Made by a program: the position numbers and the translations under genes
Shown here: positions 36,617-45,391 of the stretch, in pieces
Layout of the letters: each line of letters begins with the position of its first letter
Position numbering within the stretch: the stretch's first letter is position 1
Assembly (NCBI GenBank): GCA_023150945.1
Contig: JAKLJX010000014.1
Coordinates: forward strand, 1-64,000
Length of the DNA: 64,000 nucleotides
Reading direction: 5' to 3'
DNA from: a bacterium
Lineage (GTDB): Bacteria > Zhuqueibacterota > Zhuqueibacteria > Zhuqueibacterales > Zhuqueibacteraceae
The notes under the pieces: model-generated
What the model saw: the letters and a program-made list of their open reading frames with translations, nothing else
What the model was told of the DNA's origin: nothing
The model's database searches: none

Positions 36617-36732
36617 CATAAAAAAAGCCTCTCCGATCACCTCAGGCGTTGGCAACGATTGAGAGATTGGACCAAGGCTTCATACGCGATTTCATCGTGA
36701 CCGATGATACAATATTTTTGCCCACCAGTCAA
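36617..36732 (-). promoter_or_regulatory. pyr operon promoter and leader with candidate attenuator
   Basis: On the minus strand, TTGACT (36732-36727), 17 nt and TATCAT (36709-36704) form a strong promoter; the start should be near 36697. The leader RNA then reaches GGAGAGGC followed by seven T, at about 36632-36618. AAGCCT near 36680 can pair with AGGCTT at the base of this structure. CGGAGAGGCT also fits the second half of the PyrR-binding loop consensus as I remember it. PyrR attenuation is therefore plausible but the fold was not computed. Confidence 0.55.
36642..36695 (-). CDS. Possible 17-residue leader peptide of the pyr operon
   Basis: An ATG two or so nt after the predicted transcription start opens a 17-codon frame, MKSRMKPWSNLSIVANA. 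Its TGA lies inside the region that leads into the T-run. No ribosome site is possible that close to the 5' end, so translation would be leaderless. Coupled translation could influence terminator formation. This is a positional argument only. Confidence 0.25.
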   Translation of the reverse strand: MKSRMKPWSNLSIVANA

Positions 36733-36853
36733 GGGGATTTTCGCGCGGATTTTGCCGCCGTAGCCGGCTTTGGTTTCAGTCGGCGCAATGCTTGCCGCAG
36801 CGGCATCTGCAACGGCTCAGAAAAAAGTAAACTCTCCGCACCGCGCGAAATTT

Positions 36854-38464
36854 CTACCTTCCCGCCAGCGGCCCGGCGGCTGCAATTTGCGGCGTGACTT
36901 CAGCCGCGAACTGCTCGAAGTTCTTGTGAAAAAGGCCGGCGAGATGGCGGGCCTTGTCATCGTAGGCATTACCGTCCGCCCAGGTGTTACGCGGCTGCAG
37001 CACCTCGGTGGGCACTTCGGGACAGGAAGCGGGAATTTGCAGACCAAAAATCGGATCCGGTTCGGTGGGCACTGGCGCCAGCCGGCCGTCGAGCGCCGCC
37101 GACACCATCGCGCGCGTGTAGGCAATCTTCATGCGCGTGCCGGTGCCAAACGGCCCGCCGGTCCAGCCGGTGTTCACCAGCCAGCAATTGACCTGGTGTT
37201 TCGCGATTTTCTCGCCCAGCATTTTGGCATACACCGTCGGGTGCAGCGCCATGAAGGGTGCGCCGAAACAGGTGCTGAACGTCGCCTGCGGTTCCTTGCC
37301 AAGGCCTTTCTCGGTGCCCGCCACTTTGGCGGTGTAGCCGGAAAGAAAATGATACATGGCCTGTTCCGACGTCAACTTCGCGATGGGCGGCATGACGCCG
37401 AAGGCATCGGCGGTCAGCATGATGATGTTGCGGGGATGGCCGCCCATGCCGCTGGGTTCATGATTGGGAATGTAGCCGATGGGATAAGCGCCGCGCGTGT
37501 TTTCGGTCAACGAGGCGTCGTTCAAATCGAGGCGGCGGGTGTGCGGCTCGAAGGTGACGTTTTCGAGAATCGTGCCGAAACGCCGCGTGGTTTCATAAAT
37601 TTCCGGCTCGGCCTCTTCCGACAGGCGGATGACCTTGGCGTAGCAGCCTCCTTCGAAATTGAAGACGCCGGCGTGGCTCCAGCCGTGCTCATCATCGCCG
37701 ATCAGCCGGCGGTTCGGATCTGCCGACAGCGTGGTTTTGCCGGTGCCGGAGAGCCCGAAAAACAGTGCCGTGTCGCCGTTGCGGCCGATGTTGGCCGAGC
37801 AGTGCATGGAAAGCACTTCCTTCAACGGCAAGATGTAGTTGAGAATGGTAAAAATCGATTTCTTGATTTCGCCGGCATAGCTGGTGCCGCCGATCACCAC
37901 CACCCGTTGGGCAAAATTCACGATGATGAACACTTCGGAATTGGTACCGTCCACTTCTGGAATGGCGTGAAAGCGCGGGGCATTGATGACGGTGAATTCC
38001 GGCTGGTGGGTTGCCAGCTCCTCCACTTGCGCGCGCACGAACAAATTGCGGGCAAACAGGCTGTGCCAGGCGGTTTCAGTGATGATGCGAATGGGCAGGC
38101 GATAATGGGGATCGGCGCCACCGAAGCAGTCCTGAATGAAAAGATCCTTGCCCTGCAAGTAGGAGCACATGCGCCGGTAGAGGCCCTCGAACCGTTCGGG
38201 ATCGAAAGAGCGATTTACTTTGCCCCACCAGATGTTCTTCTCGCTCGAGGGTTCCTTCACGATGTACTTGTCATTCGGCGAGCGGCCGGTGTGATGGCCG
38301 GTGCGCGCGACAAATGGCCCGAGATGGGCAACCACCCCCTCGCGCCGCAAAATTGCCTCTTCATACAATGCCGCGGTCGTCAAATTCCAATACTCATGAT
38401 TGGCATGATGAATGCCGTGCATTTCCAGGCCATGCACGCTGCGGTAGGGATCGGTGGCAGACAT
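36854..38464 (-). CDS. pckA: Phosphoenolpyruvate carboxykinase (ATP)
   Basis: Gluconeogenic enzyme converting oxaloacetate and ATP to PEP, 536 residues. Features include RTGHHTGRSPNDKYIV near 54-69, the phosphate-binding P-loop LFFGLSGTGKTTLSADP near 245-262, GDDEHGWSHAGVFNFEGGCYAK, and the adenine-site segment TRGAYPIGYIPNHEPSG. A GAGGAG site precedes the ATG. Together with the beta-oxidation cluster it suggests growth on fatty acids or other non-sugar substrates. Confidence 0.95.
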   Translation of the reverse strand: MSATDPYRSVHGLEMHGIHHANHEYWNLTTAALYEEAILRREGVVAHLGPFVARTGHHTGRSPNDKYIVKEPSSEKNIWWGKVNRSFDPERFEGLYRRMCSYLQGKDLFIQDCFGGADPHYRLPIRIITETAWHSLFARNLFVRAQVEELATHQPEFTVINAPRFHAIPEVDGTNSEVFIIVNFAQRVVVIGGTSYAGEIKKSIFTILNYILPLKEVLSMHCSANIGRNGDTALFFGLSGTGKTTLSADPNRRLIGDDEHGWSHAGVFNFEGGCYAKVIRLSEEAEPEIYETTRRFGTILENVTFEPHTRRLDLNDASLTENTRGAYPIGYIPNHEPSGMGGHPRNIIMLTADAFGVMPPIAKLTSEQAMYHFLSGYTAKVAGTEKGLGKEPQATFSTCFGAPFMALHPTVYAKMLGEKIAKHQVNCWLVNTGWTGGPFGTGTRMKIAYTRAMVSAALDGRLAPVPTEPDPIFGLQIPASCPEVPTEVLQPRNTWADGNAYDDKARHLAGLFHKNFEQFAAEVTPQIAAAGPLAGR

Positions 38465-38660
38465 GGGAATCTCCTCACTGGGTTGTTAAGCTGATGGGGA
38501 AGGCTCAAGAGGGCAACATGATATTCATTTTATCACAGAAAGGAAAGCACATTTTCTTCGCAAGGGCACGGCGGCGTCCGGCAGGCAGCCTGCCCGCCAG
38601 TAAAATTGTGCTTGTGAAAAAACCGCTGCCGCCGGATATTGCCGTCCAGGAGGTGCAGTC

Positions 38661-39320
38661 ATGATCGTGTCTCGTCTGTGGCTCTGGCTGTTGCTGCTGT
38701 GGGCCTTCGCCCTCGCGGCGCAGGAACAAACAGAGAAACCCAAGCGTCCCCGGCCGGTGGCGCAAGCGCCCACTTGAAGCGGCTGACCCGGCGAGGGTGC
38801 ACCGCTCCGTGGGAGCGGCCTGGAATCGCAATGGACTTTTTCCGCGCGTTACGTCGACACCGAACTGGCGCGGCCGCGCTGGCGAATCACCGGCAACTGC
38901 CGCGTGCGGCACAATCTGCAAATCGGCGTCGAAGTGAATCCGGCAGCGGAAGAATTGACGCCGCTGCTGACGTGGTACTGGCTTACCGAAACGCACCGCC
39001 GCCCGGCGCTGTTTCTGGGCACCAGCTCGGATCGCATCGGCTCGCCGGCAGGCAAGCAGAGTTACTATCTCACAGCCGCCAAGCAGCTCCCGCGCACGCC
39101 GCTCGCGGTTTACGCGAGTGTGAATTATTCGGAATGGGAGGGCGGATTCAACTTTCCGGTGGGCGCACACGCCGCTTTGCCGTTCAACCTCGCACTGCAG
39201 CCGATGTACGACGGCCGGCGCTCACATCTCATGCTGGTCTATGAGCATCGCCGCTTCACTGTGTCAACGCTATGTGTGTGGTTCGAACGGATCGGCATGG
39301 CGTTGGCGGTGGGCCTCTAA
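38661..39320 (+). pseudogene. Secreted barrel-like protein interrupted by two in-frame TGA codons
   Basis: A strong ribosome site (GGAGGTG) precedes the ATG at 38661. The first 38 codons encode a signal peptide (IVSRLWLWLLLLWAFALAAQ) and a Pro-rich stretch. TGA codons then occur at 38775-38777 and 38784-38786, separated by Ser-Gly. The same frame continues open for 177 more codons and encodes alternating strands typical of a small outer-membrane barrel (WRITGNCRVRHNLQIGVEVNP). The simplest view is a broken gene. Because both stops are TGA, the frame is intact, and a perfect 7-bp hairpin (38802-38818) follows, selenocysteine decoding (UxxU) cannot be excluded. Confidence 0.5.
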
Positions 39321-39354
39321 CCGCCGCCAGCCTGGTTCCCGGCAAAAATGTGAA

Positions 39355-39395
39355 TAGAAAAACCCAACAGAGGGAAAGCCCGCCTCTGTTGGGTT
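39355..39395 (-). terminator. Terminator of the pnt operon
   Basis: AACCCAACAGAGG at 39361-39373 pairs with CCTCTGTTGGGTT at 39383-39395. Read on the minus strand, the hairpin is followed by TTTTTCTATT, so it ends transcription coming from pntB. On the plus strand no T-run follows. Confidence 0.85.
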
Positions 39396-39478
39396 GCTAC
39401 TGCCAATTGGTGATTTCTGATCCGGCCGCGTTCAGCAACAGTGGGCTGCGCTGCGCACCAGTGCCAGCCGGCCCTGCC

Positions 39479-40858
39479 TCATACCTTCAGCACCCTCAAC
39501 AGTTCGGTCACCATTTGTTTGGCGTCGCCGAACAGCATCATGGTCTTCTGATCGTAGAACAACTCGTTGTCTTCGCCGGCAAAGCCGGATCCCAGGCTGC
39601 GCTTGACGATCATCACCGTGCGGGCCTGATCGACGTTGAGGATCGGCATGCCGTAGAGCGGGCTGTCTTTCTTGGTGCGCGCCGCCGGGTTGATGACATC
39701 GTTGGCGCCGATCACCAGGGCGACATCGGTGTTCTGAAAATCATCGTTGATCTGTTCCATTTCCAGCAGCAGATCATAGGGCACGTTGGCTTCCGCCAGC
39801 AGCACGTTCATGTGGCCCGGCATGCGGCCGGCCACCGGGTGGATGGCATAGCGCACCGTGACCCCGCGTTCCATTAAGATCTTCGCCATCTCATGCAGGA
39901 CATGCTGCGCCTGCGCCACCGCCAGGCCATAGCCCGGCACGATGATGACCGATTGCGCGCTGTCGAAAATCATGGCGGCATCCTCCGCGGTATAGCGCAC
40001 CACGGTGCGCTTTTCCGTCTGGGTGGCCGTGGCTTGATAATCCGCGCCGACGCCGGCAAACAGCACGTTGCCCAGCGAGCGGTTCATCGCCTTGCACATG
40101 ATGTCGGTCAAAATGATGCCGGAGGTGCCCACCAGCGTGCCGCTGATGATCAGCACGTCGTTGGAAAGAATGAAGCCGGTCATCGCGCCGGCGAGACCGG
40201 AGTAGGAATTCATCAACGAGATCACCACCGGCATGTCGGCACCGCCGATCGGAATAACGCTGGTGACGCCCAGCACGACAGAAATGGCGATGATGGCAAT
40301 CAGGGTGTAATTGCGCGACGGATCCTGCACGAACAGCGCGCCCAGCACTACCACCGCCAGCAGCATGGCGGCGTTGATCTGTTTCTGCATCGGATACAGA
40401 ATCGGCGCGCTGCGCATGAGGCCCTGCAGCTTGGCGGCCGCGACCATGCTGCCCACGAAAGTCACCGCGCCGATCAGCAGGCCGAGCACGGTGGTCACCA
40501 GTACGTCGTAGCTGGCGGCGCCCACAGCTTCACCCATGCGCAAATATTCAGCATAGGCCACCAGGGTCGAAGCGCCGCCGCCGAAGCCGTTCAGCACGCC
40601 CACCATCTGCGGCATGGCGGTCATTTGCACGCGCAGCGCGAGCCAGAGGCCGATGGCCGCGCCAATCAGCAACCCGGCGAGAATATAGGTGAAGTCGATG
40701 ATCTTTTGATCCGTCAACGTCACCACGATGGCGATCAACATGCCGAGCGCGCCGTACAGGTTGCCGCGGCGCGCGGTCTTCGGCGAGCTGAGCAGTTTCA
40801 ATCCCAAAATGAACAGAACCGAGGCCACCAAATAGCTGAGCTTGACGATCACATTCAT
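39479..40858 (-). CDS. pntB: NAD(P) transhydrogenase subunit beta
   Basis: Membrane and NADP(H)-binding subunit of proton-translocating transhydrogenase, 459 residues. It has about nine helices up to residue 260. The NADP domain follows, with VIIVPGYGLAVAQAQHVLHEMAKIL, YAIHPVAGRMPGHMNVLLAEANVPYD and VALVIGANDVINPAA, and ends with KRSLGSGFAGEDNELF and MLFGDAK. It lies last in pntA1-pntA2-pntB, and makes NADPH from NADH using the proton gradient. Confidence 0.95.
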   Translation of the reverse strand: MNVIVKLSYLVASVLFILGLKLLSSPKTARRGNLYGALGMLIAIVVTLTDQKIIDFTYILAGLLIGAAIGLWLALRVQMTAMPQMVGVLNGFGGGASTLVAYAEYLRMGEAVGAASYDVLVTTVLGLLIGAVTFVGSMVAAAKLQGLMRSAPILYPMQKQINAAMLLAVVVLGALFVQDPSRNYTLIAIIAISVVLGVTSVIPIGGADMPVVISLMNSYSGLAGAMTGFILSNDVLIISGTLVGTSGIILTDIMCKAMNRSLGNVLFAGVGADYQATATQTEKRTVVRYTAEDAAMIFDSAQSVIIVPGYGLAVAQAQHVLHEMAKILMERGVTVRYAIHPVAGRMPGHMNVLLAEANVPYDLLLEMEQINDDFQNTDVALVIGANDVINPAARTKKDSPLYGMPILNVDQARTVMIVKRSLGSGFAGEDNELFYDQKTMMLFGDAKQMVTELLRVLKV

Positions 40859-40876
40859 ATTCTATTCGCCCTCACG

Positions 40877-41176
40877 TTAGTCTGCGCGCTTCGGTTGGTC
40901 TTTTTTGAACATCTTCAGCATGCGGTCGGTCACCAGAAAACCGCCGACGACGTTGATGGCCGCCATGATCACGGCAAACATGCCCAGGAAGACGCTCAGT
41001 CCGCCATGGCCTTCGCCGGCCGCGATCAACGAGCCCACCAGCGTGATGCCGGAAATGGCGTTGGAGCCTGACATCAGCGGCGTGTGCAGCAACGGCGGCA
41101 CTTTGCTGATCACCTCCACGCCCACGAACGTGGCGAGCACGAAAACATAAATCGAAACAATCAGGGTTTCACTCAT
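40877..41176 (-). CDS. pntA2: NAD(P) transhydrogenase subunit alpha part 2
   Basis: Small membrane part of the split alpha subunit, 99 residues with three to four helices. Typical segments are SIYVFVLATFVGVEVISKVPPLLHTPLMSGSNAI, then GMFAVIMAAINVVGGFLVTDRMLKMFK. The ATG overlaps the pntA1 stop by four bases (ATGA). This three-gene arrangement matches Rhodospirillum-type transhydrogenases, not the fused E. coli PntA. Confidence 0.94.
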   Translation of the reverse strand: MSETLIVSIYVFVLATFVGVEVISKVPPLLHTPLMSGSNAISGITLVGSLIAAGEGHGGLSVFLGMFAVIMAAINVVGGFLVTDRMLKMFKKDQPKRAD

Positions 41177-42336
41177 CTTTTGCTTCCTCCGCTGGTCACC
41201 GCCTGTTTCACCTGCTCGTTGACGATGGCGCCCTGATGGGTGAGGCATGCGCCCTGGGTAATCTCGTCTTGGAAATTGAGCGTGCCATCGGCCGCCTGAT
41301 AGAGATGCAGGAAGAGATTCGTAATGTTCTTGGCGTACATCTGACTGGCGTGCACCGGCACCGTTGCCGCGAGATTGACGGTGCCGAAGATCGTCACACC
41401 GTTTTGCACCACCGTTTCCCGCGGCCGGGTGAGCGTGCAATTGCCGCCCTGTCCTGCGGCGAGATCGATGATCACACTGCCCGGACGCATGCGTTTGACC
41501 ATCTCGTCGGTGAGCAGCAGCGGCGCGCGCTTGCCAAACACCTGCGCCGTCGTGATGACGGCATCGACTTTGGGCAGCCGCGCGGCAATCGCTTCGCGCT
41601 CTTGGCGCAGAAACTCCTCCGACTGTTCCCTGGCATAGCCGCCCGCGGTTTCGACATCCTTGGGCACTTCCATTTCAACAAAATGGGCGCCCAAGCTCAT
41701 GACTTGTTCCTTCACCGCCGGCCGCGGATCAAAGGCTTCGACCTTTGCGCCCAAGCGCCGCGCCGTGGCAATCGCCTGCAGGCCGGCCACGCCCGCGCCC
41801 AAAATCAACACCGTCGCCGGCGGGATGGTGCCCGCCGCCGTCATCAACAACGGGAAGAACTTGCCGAGATGGTGCGCCGCGATCAGCACGGCTTTGTAGC
41901 CCGCCACCGTTGCCATCGAGCTCAACGCATCCATGCTCTGCGCCCGCGTGATGCGCGGAATGTATTCCATGGCAAAGCTCGTCACGCCGCGCTCGGCGAG
42001 CAGCGCGATGGTTGCAGGCTGCGTGAGCGGATCCAGGAACGCGATCAAGGCCGCGCCCTTGGCCATCAGCTCAACTTCATGCTTGCCGGCCTCCGGATGC
42101 TTTTGCGGCGGCTGCACCTTGAGAATCACCTGGCTGGCGCGATACAACTCCACCGCGCCCGCCACGATGGTCGCGCCGGCGGCCTGGAACTGATCATCCG
42201 AAAACGAGGCCGCGACACCGGCGCCGGCCTCGACCAAAACTTCATGCTGCTTCTTTTTCAGTGGTCCGATCAGGGCGGGGATCAGCGCAACGCGGGTCTC
42301 GCTTGCATAAACCTCTTTGGGGATTCCGATCTTCAA
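41173..42336 (-). CDS. pntA1: NAD(P) transhydrogenase subunit alpha part 1
   Basis: NAD(H)-binding soluble part of transhydrogenase, 387 residues. I chose the TTG at 42336 (KIGIPKEVYASETRVA), because AAGGAGG lies 8 nt upstream and homologues start at this point; an ATG at 42366 would add ten residues. The NAD fold is visible as VLILGAGVAGLQAIATARRLGAKVEAFD, and the RQD-like loop as GYAREQSEEFLRQ. Catalytic context with GSVIIDLAAGQGGNCTLT is intact. Confidence 0.93.
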   Translation of the reverse strand: MKIGIPKEVYASETRVALIPALIGPLKKKQHEVLVEAGAGVAASFSDDQFQAAGATIVAGAVELYRASQVILKVQPPQKHPEAGKHEVELMAKGAALIAFLDPLTQPATIALLAERGVTSFAMEYIPRITRAQSMDALSSMATVAGYKAVLIAAHHLGKFFPLLMTAAGTIPPATVLILGAGVAGLQAIATARRLGAKVEAFDPRPAVKEQVMSLGAHFVEMEVPKDVETAGGYAREQSEEFLRQEREAIAARLPKVDAVITTAQVFGKRAPLLLTDEMVKRMRPGSVIIDLAAGQGGNCTLTRPRETVVQNGVTIFGTVNLAATVPVHASQMYAKNITNLFLHLYQAADGTLNFQDEITQGACLTHQGAIVNEQVKQAVTSGGSKR

Positions 42337-42855
42337 ATCACTTTCCTCCTTGCTGGCATCTGGCAAAGCCGGGGTGGCCGCGGCGGCAGGCAGAAATTGC
42401 CGGCCGGGCGCAACGCGCTTTGCGGTTCACATGTGGTTCAAGATTTATCTCGACGATTTTGATGCGCAACAGCCAAGGTGCGCTGGTCGGGCGCGGGCGC
42501 CACGGCGTGCCGTCCACTGCCCGGCGGCTCATTGCGTGACCCCTGCCGAATCCTCCTCTCCTCTCAGGCTGCGTGATTTTCCACACCGGCATAAAAACAA
42601 GCCTGGCAGGCAGCTTTCACCGCGCGGTGCAAGAGATCAGACGCAGCGGCACAAGCGATCGAGATGGAGAGATGCCGTTGAAAAGACCCCTTCGCGCAGG
42701 CGTGAAGTTAGTGGAGGAGGGAGGATTTTGGCATCGTTCTCATGAGGTCGTTCCGACAAAATGAACAAACCCGCCCGGGGGGTGGCGGGTGGGTTTGCAG
42801 GCCGGAGCGCGGCACACCGAGTTCCGGCAGGCCATGGTTGTCAAATTGGTCGCGA
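42337..42855 (-). other. Region upstream of pntA1, with a hairpin after the hydrolase
   Basis: No gene recognised in about 500 bp. At 42767-42795 the complementary runs AAACCCGCC and GGCGGGTGGGTTT form a GC-rich hairpin. Read on the minus strand it follows the dienelactone hydrolase stop and probably terminates it. The rest should contain the pnt promoter, which I could not place convincingly. Confidence 0.4.
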
Positions 42856-43623
42856 CTACTTCTTCAAATAATCCGCCAGGAAGGCAATGGTTTTCTCCCA
42901 CGCGTCGGCGGCGTCTTTCTCGCTGTAATTGTCCTTGTTGTTCTCATTCATGAACGCATGGCCCGCCCGAGGATACACGTGAATACTCACCTCTTTGCCG
43001 AGCCGATTGCACTCCTTTTCGAAGACGCGCACGGTTTTGACGGGAATGCCCTTGTCTTTGCCGCCGAAGATGCCGAGCACAGGCGCATTGATCTGCGCAA
43101 TCAGCTCTTCATCGGTAATCAAGCGGCCATAGAAGACGACACAGGCGGCCAGGTCGGGGATGCGGGCTGCAGCTTGGAGGGAATAACTGCCACCCATGCA
43201 CCAGCCGAGGGTGGCAATGCGGGTACGTTCGACGTCCGGGCGGGTACTGAGATAGTTGAAGGCAGCCTGGAGGTCACGTAGGGCGCGGTCTTCCGGCAGA
43301 CCACGGCTCAACTCGTGCGCCATCTCCGGCGATTCGGCGATAGCACCACGATAGAGATCAATGGCCAGCGTGAGATAGCCCTGCTGCGCGAGTTTCCTCG
43401 CGTTTGCCTCCACCCAATTGTTCAAACCCCACCATTCATGAATGACAATCACCGCGGGAAACGGGCCCTGGCCTTCCGGCAGGGTCACCACCGCCTGCAC
43501 GGTGTCCGCTCCGCTTTTGTACGAAACGCGTTGCATCTCCACTGCCGTGTTGGCGCGGTGGTAAACCAGCGCCGCCGAGGTCAGCGTGACGAGCGTCGCC
43601 AGCGCAACACCAGAAGCTCTCAT
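42856..43623 (-). CDS. Secreted dienelactone hydrolase family protein
   Basis: Alpha/beta hydrolase of 255 residues from the ATG at 43623; a GTG five codons upstream is possible. An N-terminal segment (about 4-20) predicts export or anchoring. The catalytic triad is visible: Cys142 in GWCMGGSYSLQ, Asp190 in GGKDKGIPV and His222 in AGHAFMNENN, the DLH family arrangement. IHEWWGLNNWVE supplies the oxyanion loop. The natural ester or lactone substrate is unknown. Confidence 0.88.
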   Translation of the reverse strand: MRASGVALATLVTLTSAALVYHRANTAVEMQRVSYKSGADTVQAVVTLPEGQGPFPAVIVIHEWWGLNNWVEANARKLAQQGYLTLAIDLYRGAIAESPEMAHELSRGLPEDRALRDLQAAFNYLSTRPDVERTRIATLGWCMGGSYSLQAAARIPDLAACVVFYGRLITDEELIAQINAPVLGIFGGKDKGIPVKTVRVFEKECNRLGKEVSIHVYPRAGHAFMNENNKDNYSEKDAADAWEKTIAFLADYLKK

Positions 43624-43680
43624 CTCTCCCTCATGCACCGTAAGGAATTCATGAACACCTCCCCGGGGGATGACGCGGAG

Positions 43681-44049
43681 CTAGTCCACCATTTTCTTGA
43701 AAGCCAGGATGCGGGCCTGCTTGTGCTCGATAGGCCGCACACGGCTGGGCTGCGCCTCCTGCGCCTCCGGTTGGGTTTCCTCGGGTGCAGCGGCGGCCGG
43801 CGGCGGTATGACTTTTTCGAGGCGCACGGGCGTGCCGCCCATGGTGAATTCGGCTCCCCGTATCTGATCGTCGTCAATCGTCCATGTGACGACTTTCATG
43901 GGCAATGCCAGGATGAACAGCGTCACCTGCCACCAGTTGCGTTTGCTGTCGGGATTGATGTCCTCCACCCGCGCAAAGAACGCTGGTTTGTGATCGATAT
44001 GCACCAGCACCAGATCCTGGGGGACGATGGCGACAGGTTTTCGGGGCAT
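43681..44049 (-). CDS. Conserved small protein of unknown function
   Basis: 122 residues with GGAGAACTGA just before the ATG. The first 80 residues look folded (VLVHIDHKPAFFARVEDINPDSKRNWWQVTLFILALP), with a beta-strand-rich pattern of alternating hydrophobics. A Pro/Ala/Glu-rich linker and a basic tail follow. I do not recognise a family with certainty. It ends about 57 bp before the hydrolase gene on the same strand. Confidence 0.6.
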   Translation of the reverse strand: MPRKPVAIVPQDLVLVHIDHKPAFFARVEDINPDSKRNWWQVTLFILALPMKVVTWTIDDDQIRGAEFTMGGTPVRLEKVIPPPAAAAPEETQPEAQEAQPSRVRPIEHKQARILAFKKMVD

Positions 44050-44517
44050 TCAGTTCTCCATAAATTCCCGTTGACGGCGGAAAAGATAACCACAAACCGC
44101 GCGAATGTCAAAGAAAATTTCCGCCGCCGGATTCCGGCGGGCTGTGAGGGAAACACGTGTTCCACCTCGCGCAGCGGCTCAAATCCAGCACGGCCCAGGC
44201 CTTTGCGGCACCCCCTAACGAAACTTTGGCGCTGGCCGGCTCAAGATGAACGCGTGCGGTTGCAGGGGGAAGAATTGATGACCGGCGCAATTCGGCCATC
44301 GTGGCCGTGAGGCGGTGGGAAATACTGCGTGTGGGAATCTTGTTGCACCCGGATTATTCACGAATTCTCGCCGTGAGGACGGCAAGTTCGCGAAGTACTG
44401 CAGAATAAGACTAAAGCCGCACAGAAACTCAGTTTGAAACAGCTATGTCCGGTGCTGCCAGCTATCCTGAAGGTTCTCTTTCTTTGCGATCTTTGCGACT
44501 TTCCGGTTCTCACGAAT
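44050..44517 (-). other. Intergenic stretch without a recognised gene
   Basis: About 470 bp between two minus-strand genes. The frames are short and do not resemble known proteins. Around 44335-44440 the sequence is less GC-rich than its surroundings. No terminator with a good T-run was seen. Confidence 0.35.
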
Positions 44518-44991
44518 TCAGGTGCCCAGGTCAGCACGATAGGGCGCCAGCGCTGCCAGCAGTTCCTCCGGAACGCCGATCGGCTGAAAACTCCGGCGGT
44601 TGATGGCTACGACGATTTCGTAGCCTTCGGCCGTGATTTCACCGCCGAGGTTGCGAACGCAGAACTCGAAACGGAGGGAAGTGCGGCCAACCCGCCCGAC
44701 CCAGGTCTCGACTGCGAGCAAGTCATCGAGCAGGGCCGGGCGGTGAAACTCGAAATGCAGTTGGACCCGCGGCAGCCAGAAATCAAAGCGGTCAAACAGG
44801 ATGGAATAAGGCAGGCCAATCGCACGAAAGAACTCGGTTTCGGCGATCTCGAAAAAGCGAACATACGCGCCGTAGCAGATGATGCCGGCCTGATCGATAT
44901 CGCCCCAGCGCACGAATTCTTGCACGCGAAAACGCCCGTGCTGCCGTGGCGTATCCGGAACTTGCTGCGGGTTGTGGGCGCTCAGATTCAT
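44518..44991 (-). CDS. Acyl-CoA thioesterase, YbgC/4-hydroxybenzoyl-CoA thioesterase-like
   Basis: Hotdog-fold thioesterase of 157 residues. The family signature is clear: VRWGDIDQAGIICYGAYVRFFEIAETEFFR, with the catalytic Asp at residue 33. FDFWLPRVQLHFEFHRPALLDDLLAVETWV follows the usual strand order. The ribosome site is weak. Substrates in this family range from short-chain to aromatic acyl-CoAs; here the context gives no further hint. Confidence 0.88.
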   Translation of the reverse strand: MNLSAHNPQQVPDTPRQHGRFRVQEFVRWGDIDQAGIICYGAYVRFFEIAETEFFRAIGLPYSILFDRFDFWLPRVQLHFEFHRPALLDDLLAVETWVGRVGRTSLRFEFCVRNLGGEITAEGYEIVVAINRRSFQPIGVPEELLAALAPYRADLGT

Positions 44992-45017
44992 GGTTGCTGG
45001 TGCGCGCGCAAAGCAGG

Positions 45018-45371
45018 TCAGCTCGACGCTTTGATCATGGCGTCGACTTGGCGCGCAACCTGCGCGTTATGCGTGAACGTCAACTTCCCGTAATTCACCA
45101 AATCGACGATGGTGCCGATGAAACAAAGTCCGGCGGTGAAAATGTAAAGCAAGCCCATGCCGATGTGACCGAGAATGAAGCGTTGGACGCCGGCAATGCC
45201 CACAAAACCGAGCAGCGTGGTCAGCAAAATGAGCTGGGGATCCTTCCGGCGCGCGCGATACATCGCGGCGAATTGTTGGGCCGGCCTTTCCTCCCAATCT
45301 TTCAACAAGCCCTGCACATACACCATTTCCTCGCCGTCAAGCTCAGGCAGCAACTGCATGACACTGGCCAT
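45018..45371 (-). CDS. TM2-domain membrane protein
   Basis: 117 residues from the ATG at 45371, which has GGAGGAGGAAC upstream. The C-terminal half is a TM2 domain: two helices in LLTTLLGFVGIAGVQRFILGHIGMGLLYIFTAGLCFIGTIVDLVNY, with the conserved G-x-x-RFYLG-like turn and a DLV-x-Y end. It lies 20 bp after a DUF2752 gene, an association often seen in bacteria. The function of TM2 proteins of this type is unknown. Confidence 0.85.
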   Translation of the reverse strand: MASVMQLLPELDGEEMVYVQGLLKDWEERPAQQFAAMYRARRKDPQLILLTTLLGFVGIAGVQRFILGHIGMGLLYIFTAGLCFIGTIVDLVNYGKLTFTHNAQVARQVDAMIKASS

Positions 45372-45391
45372 GTTCCTCCTCCGTTTTGAGT

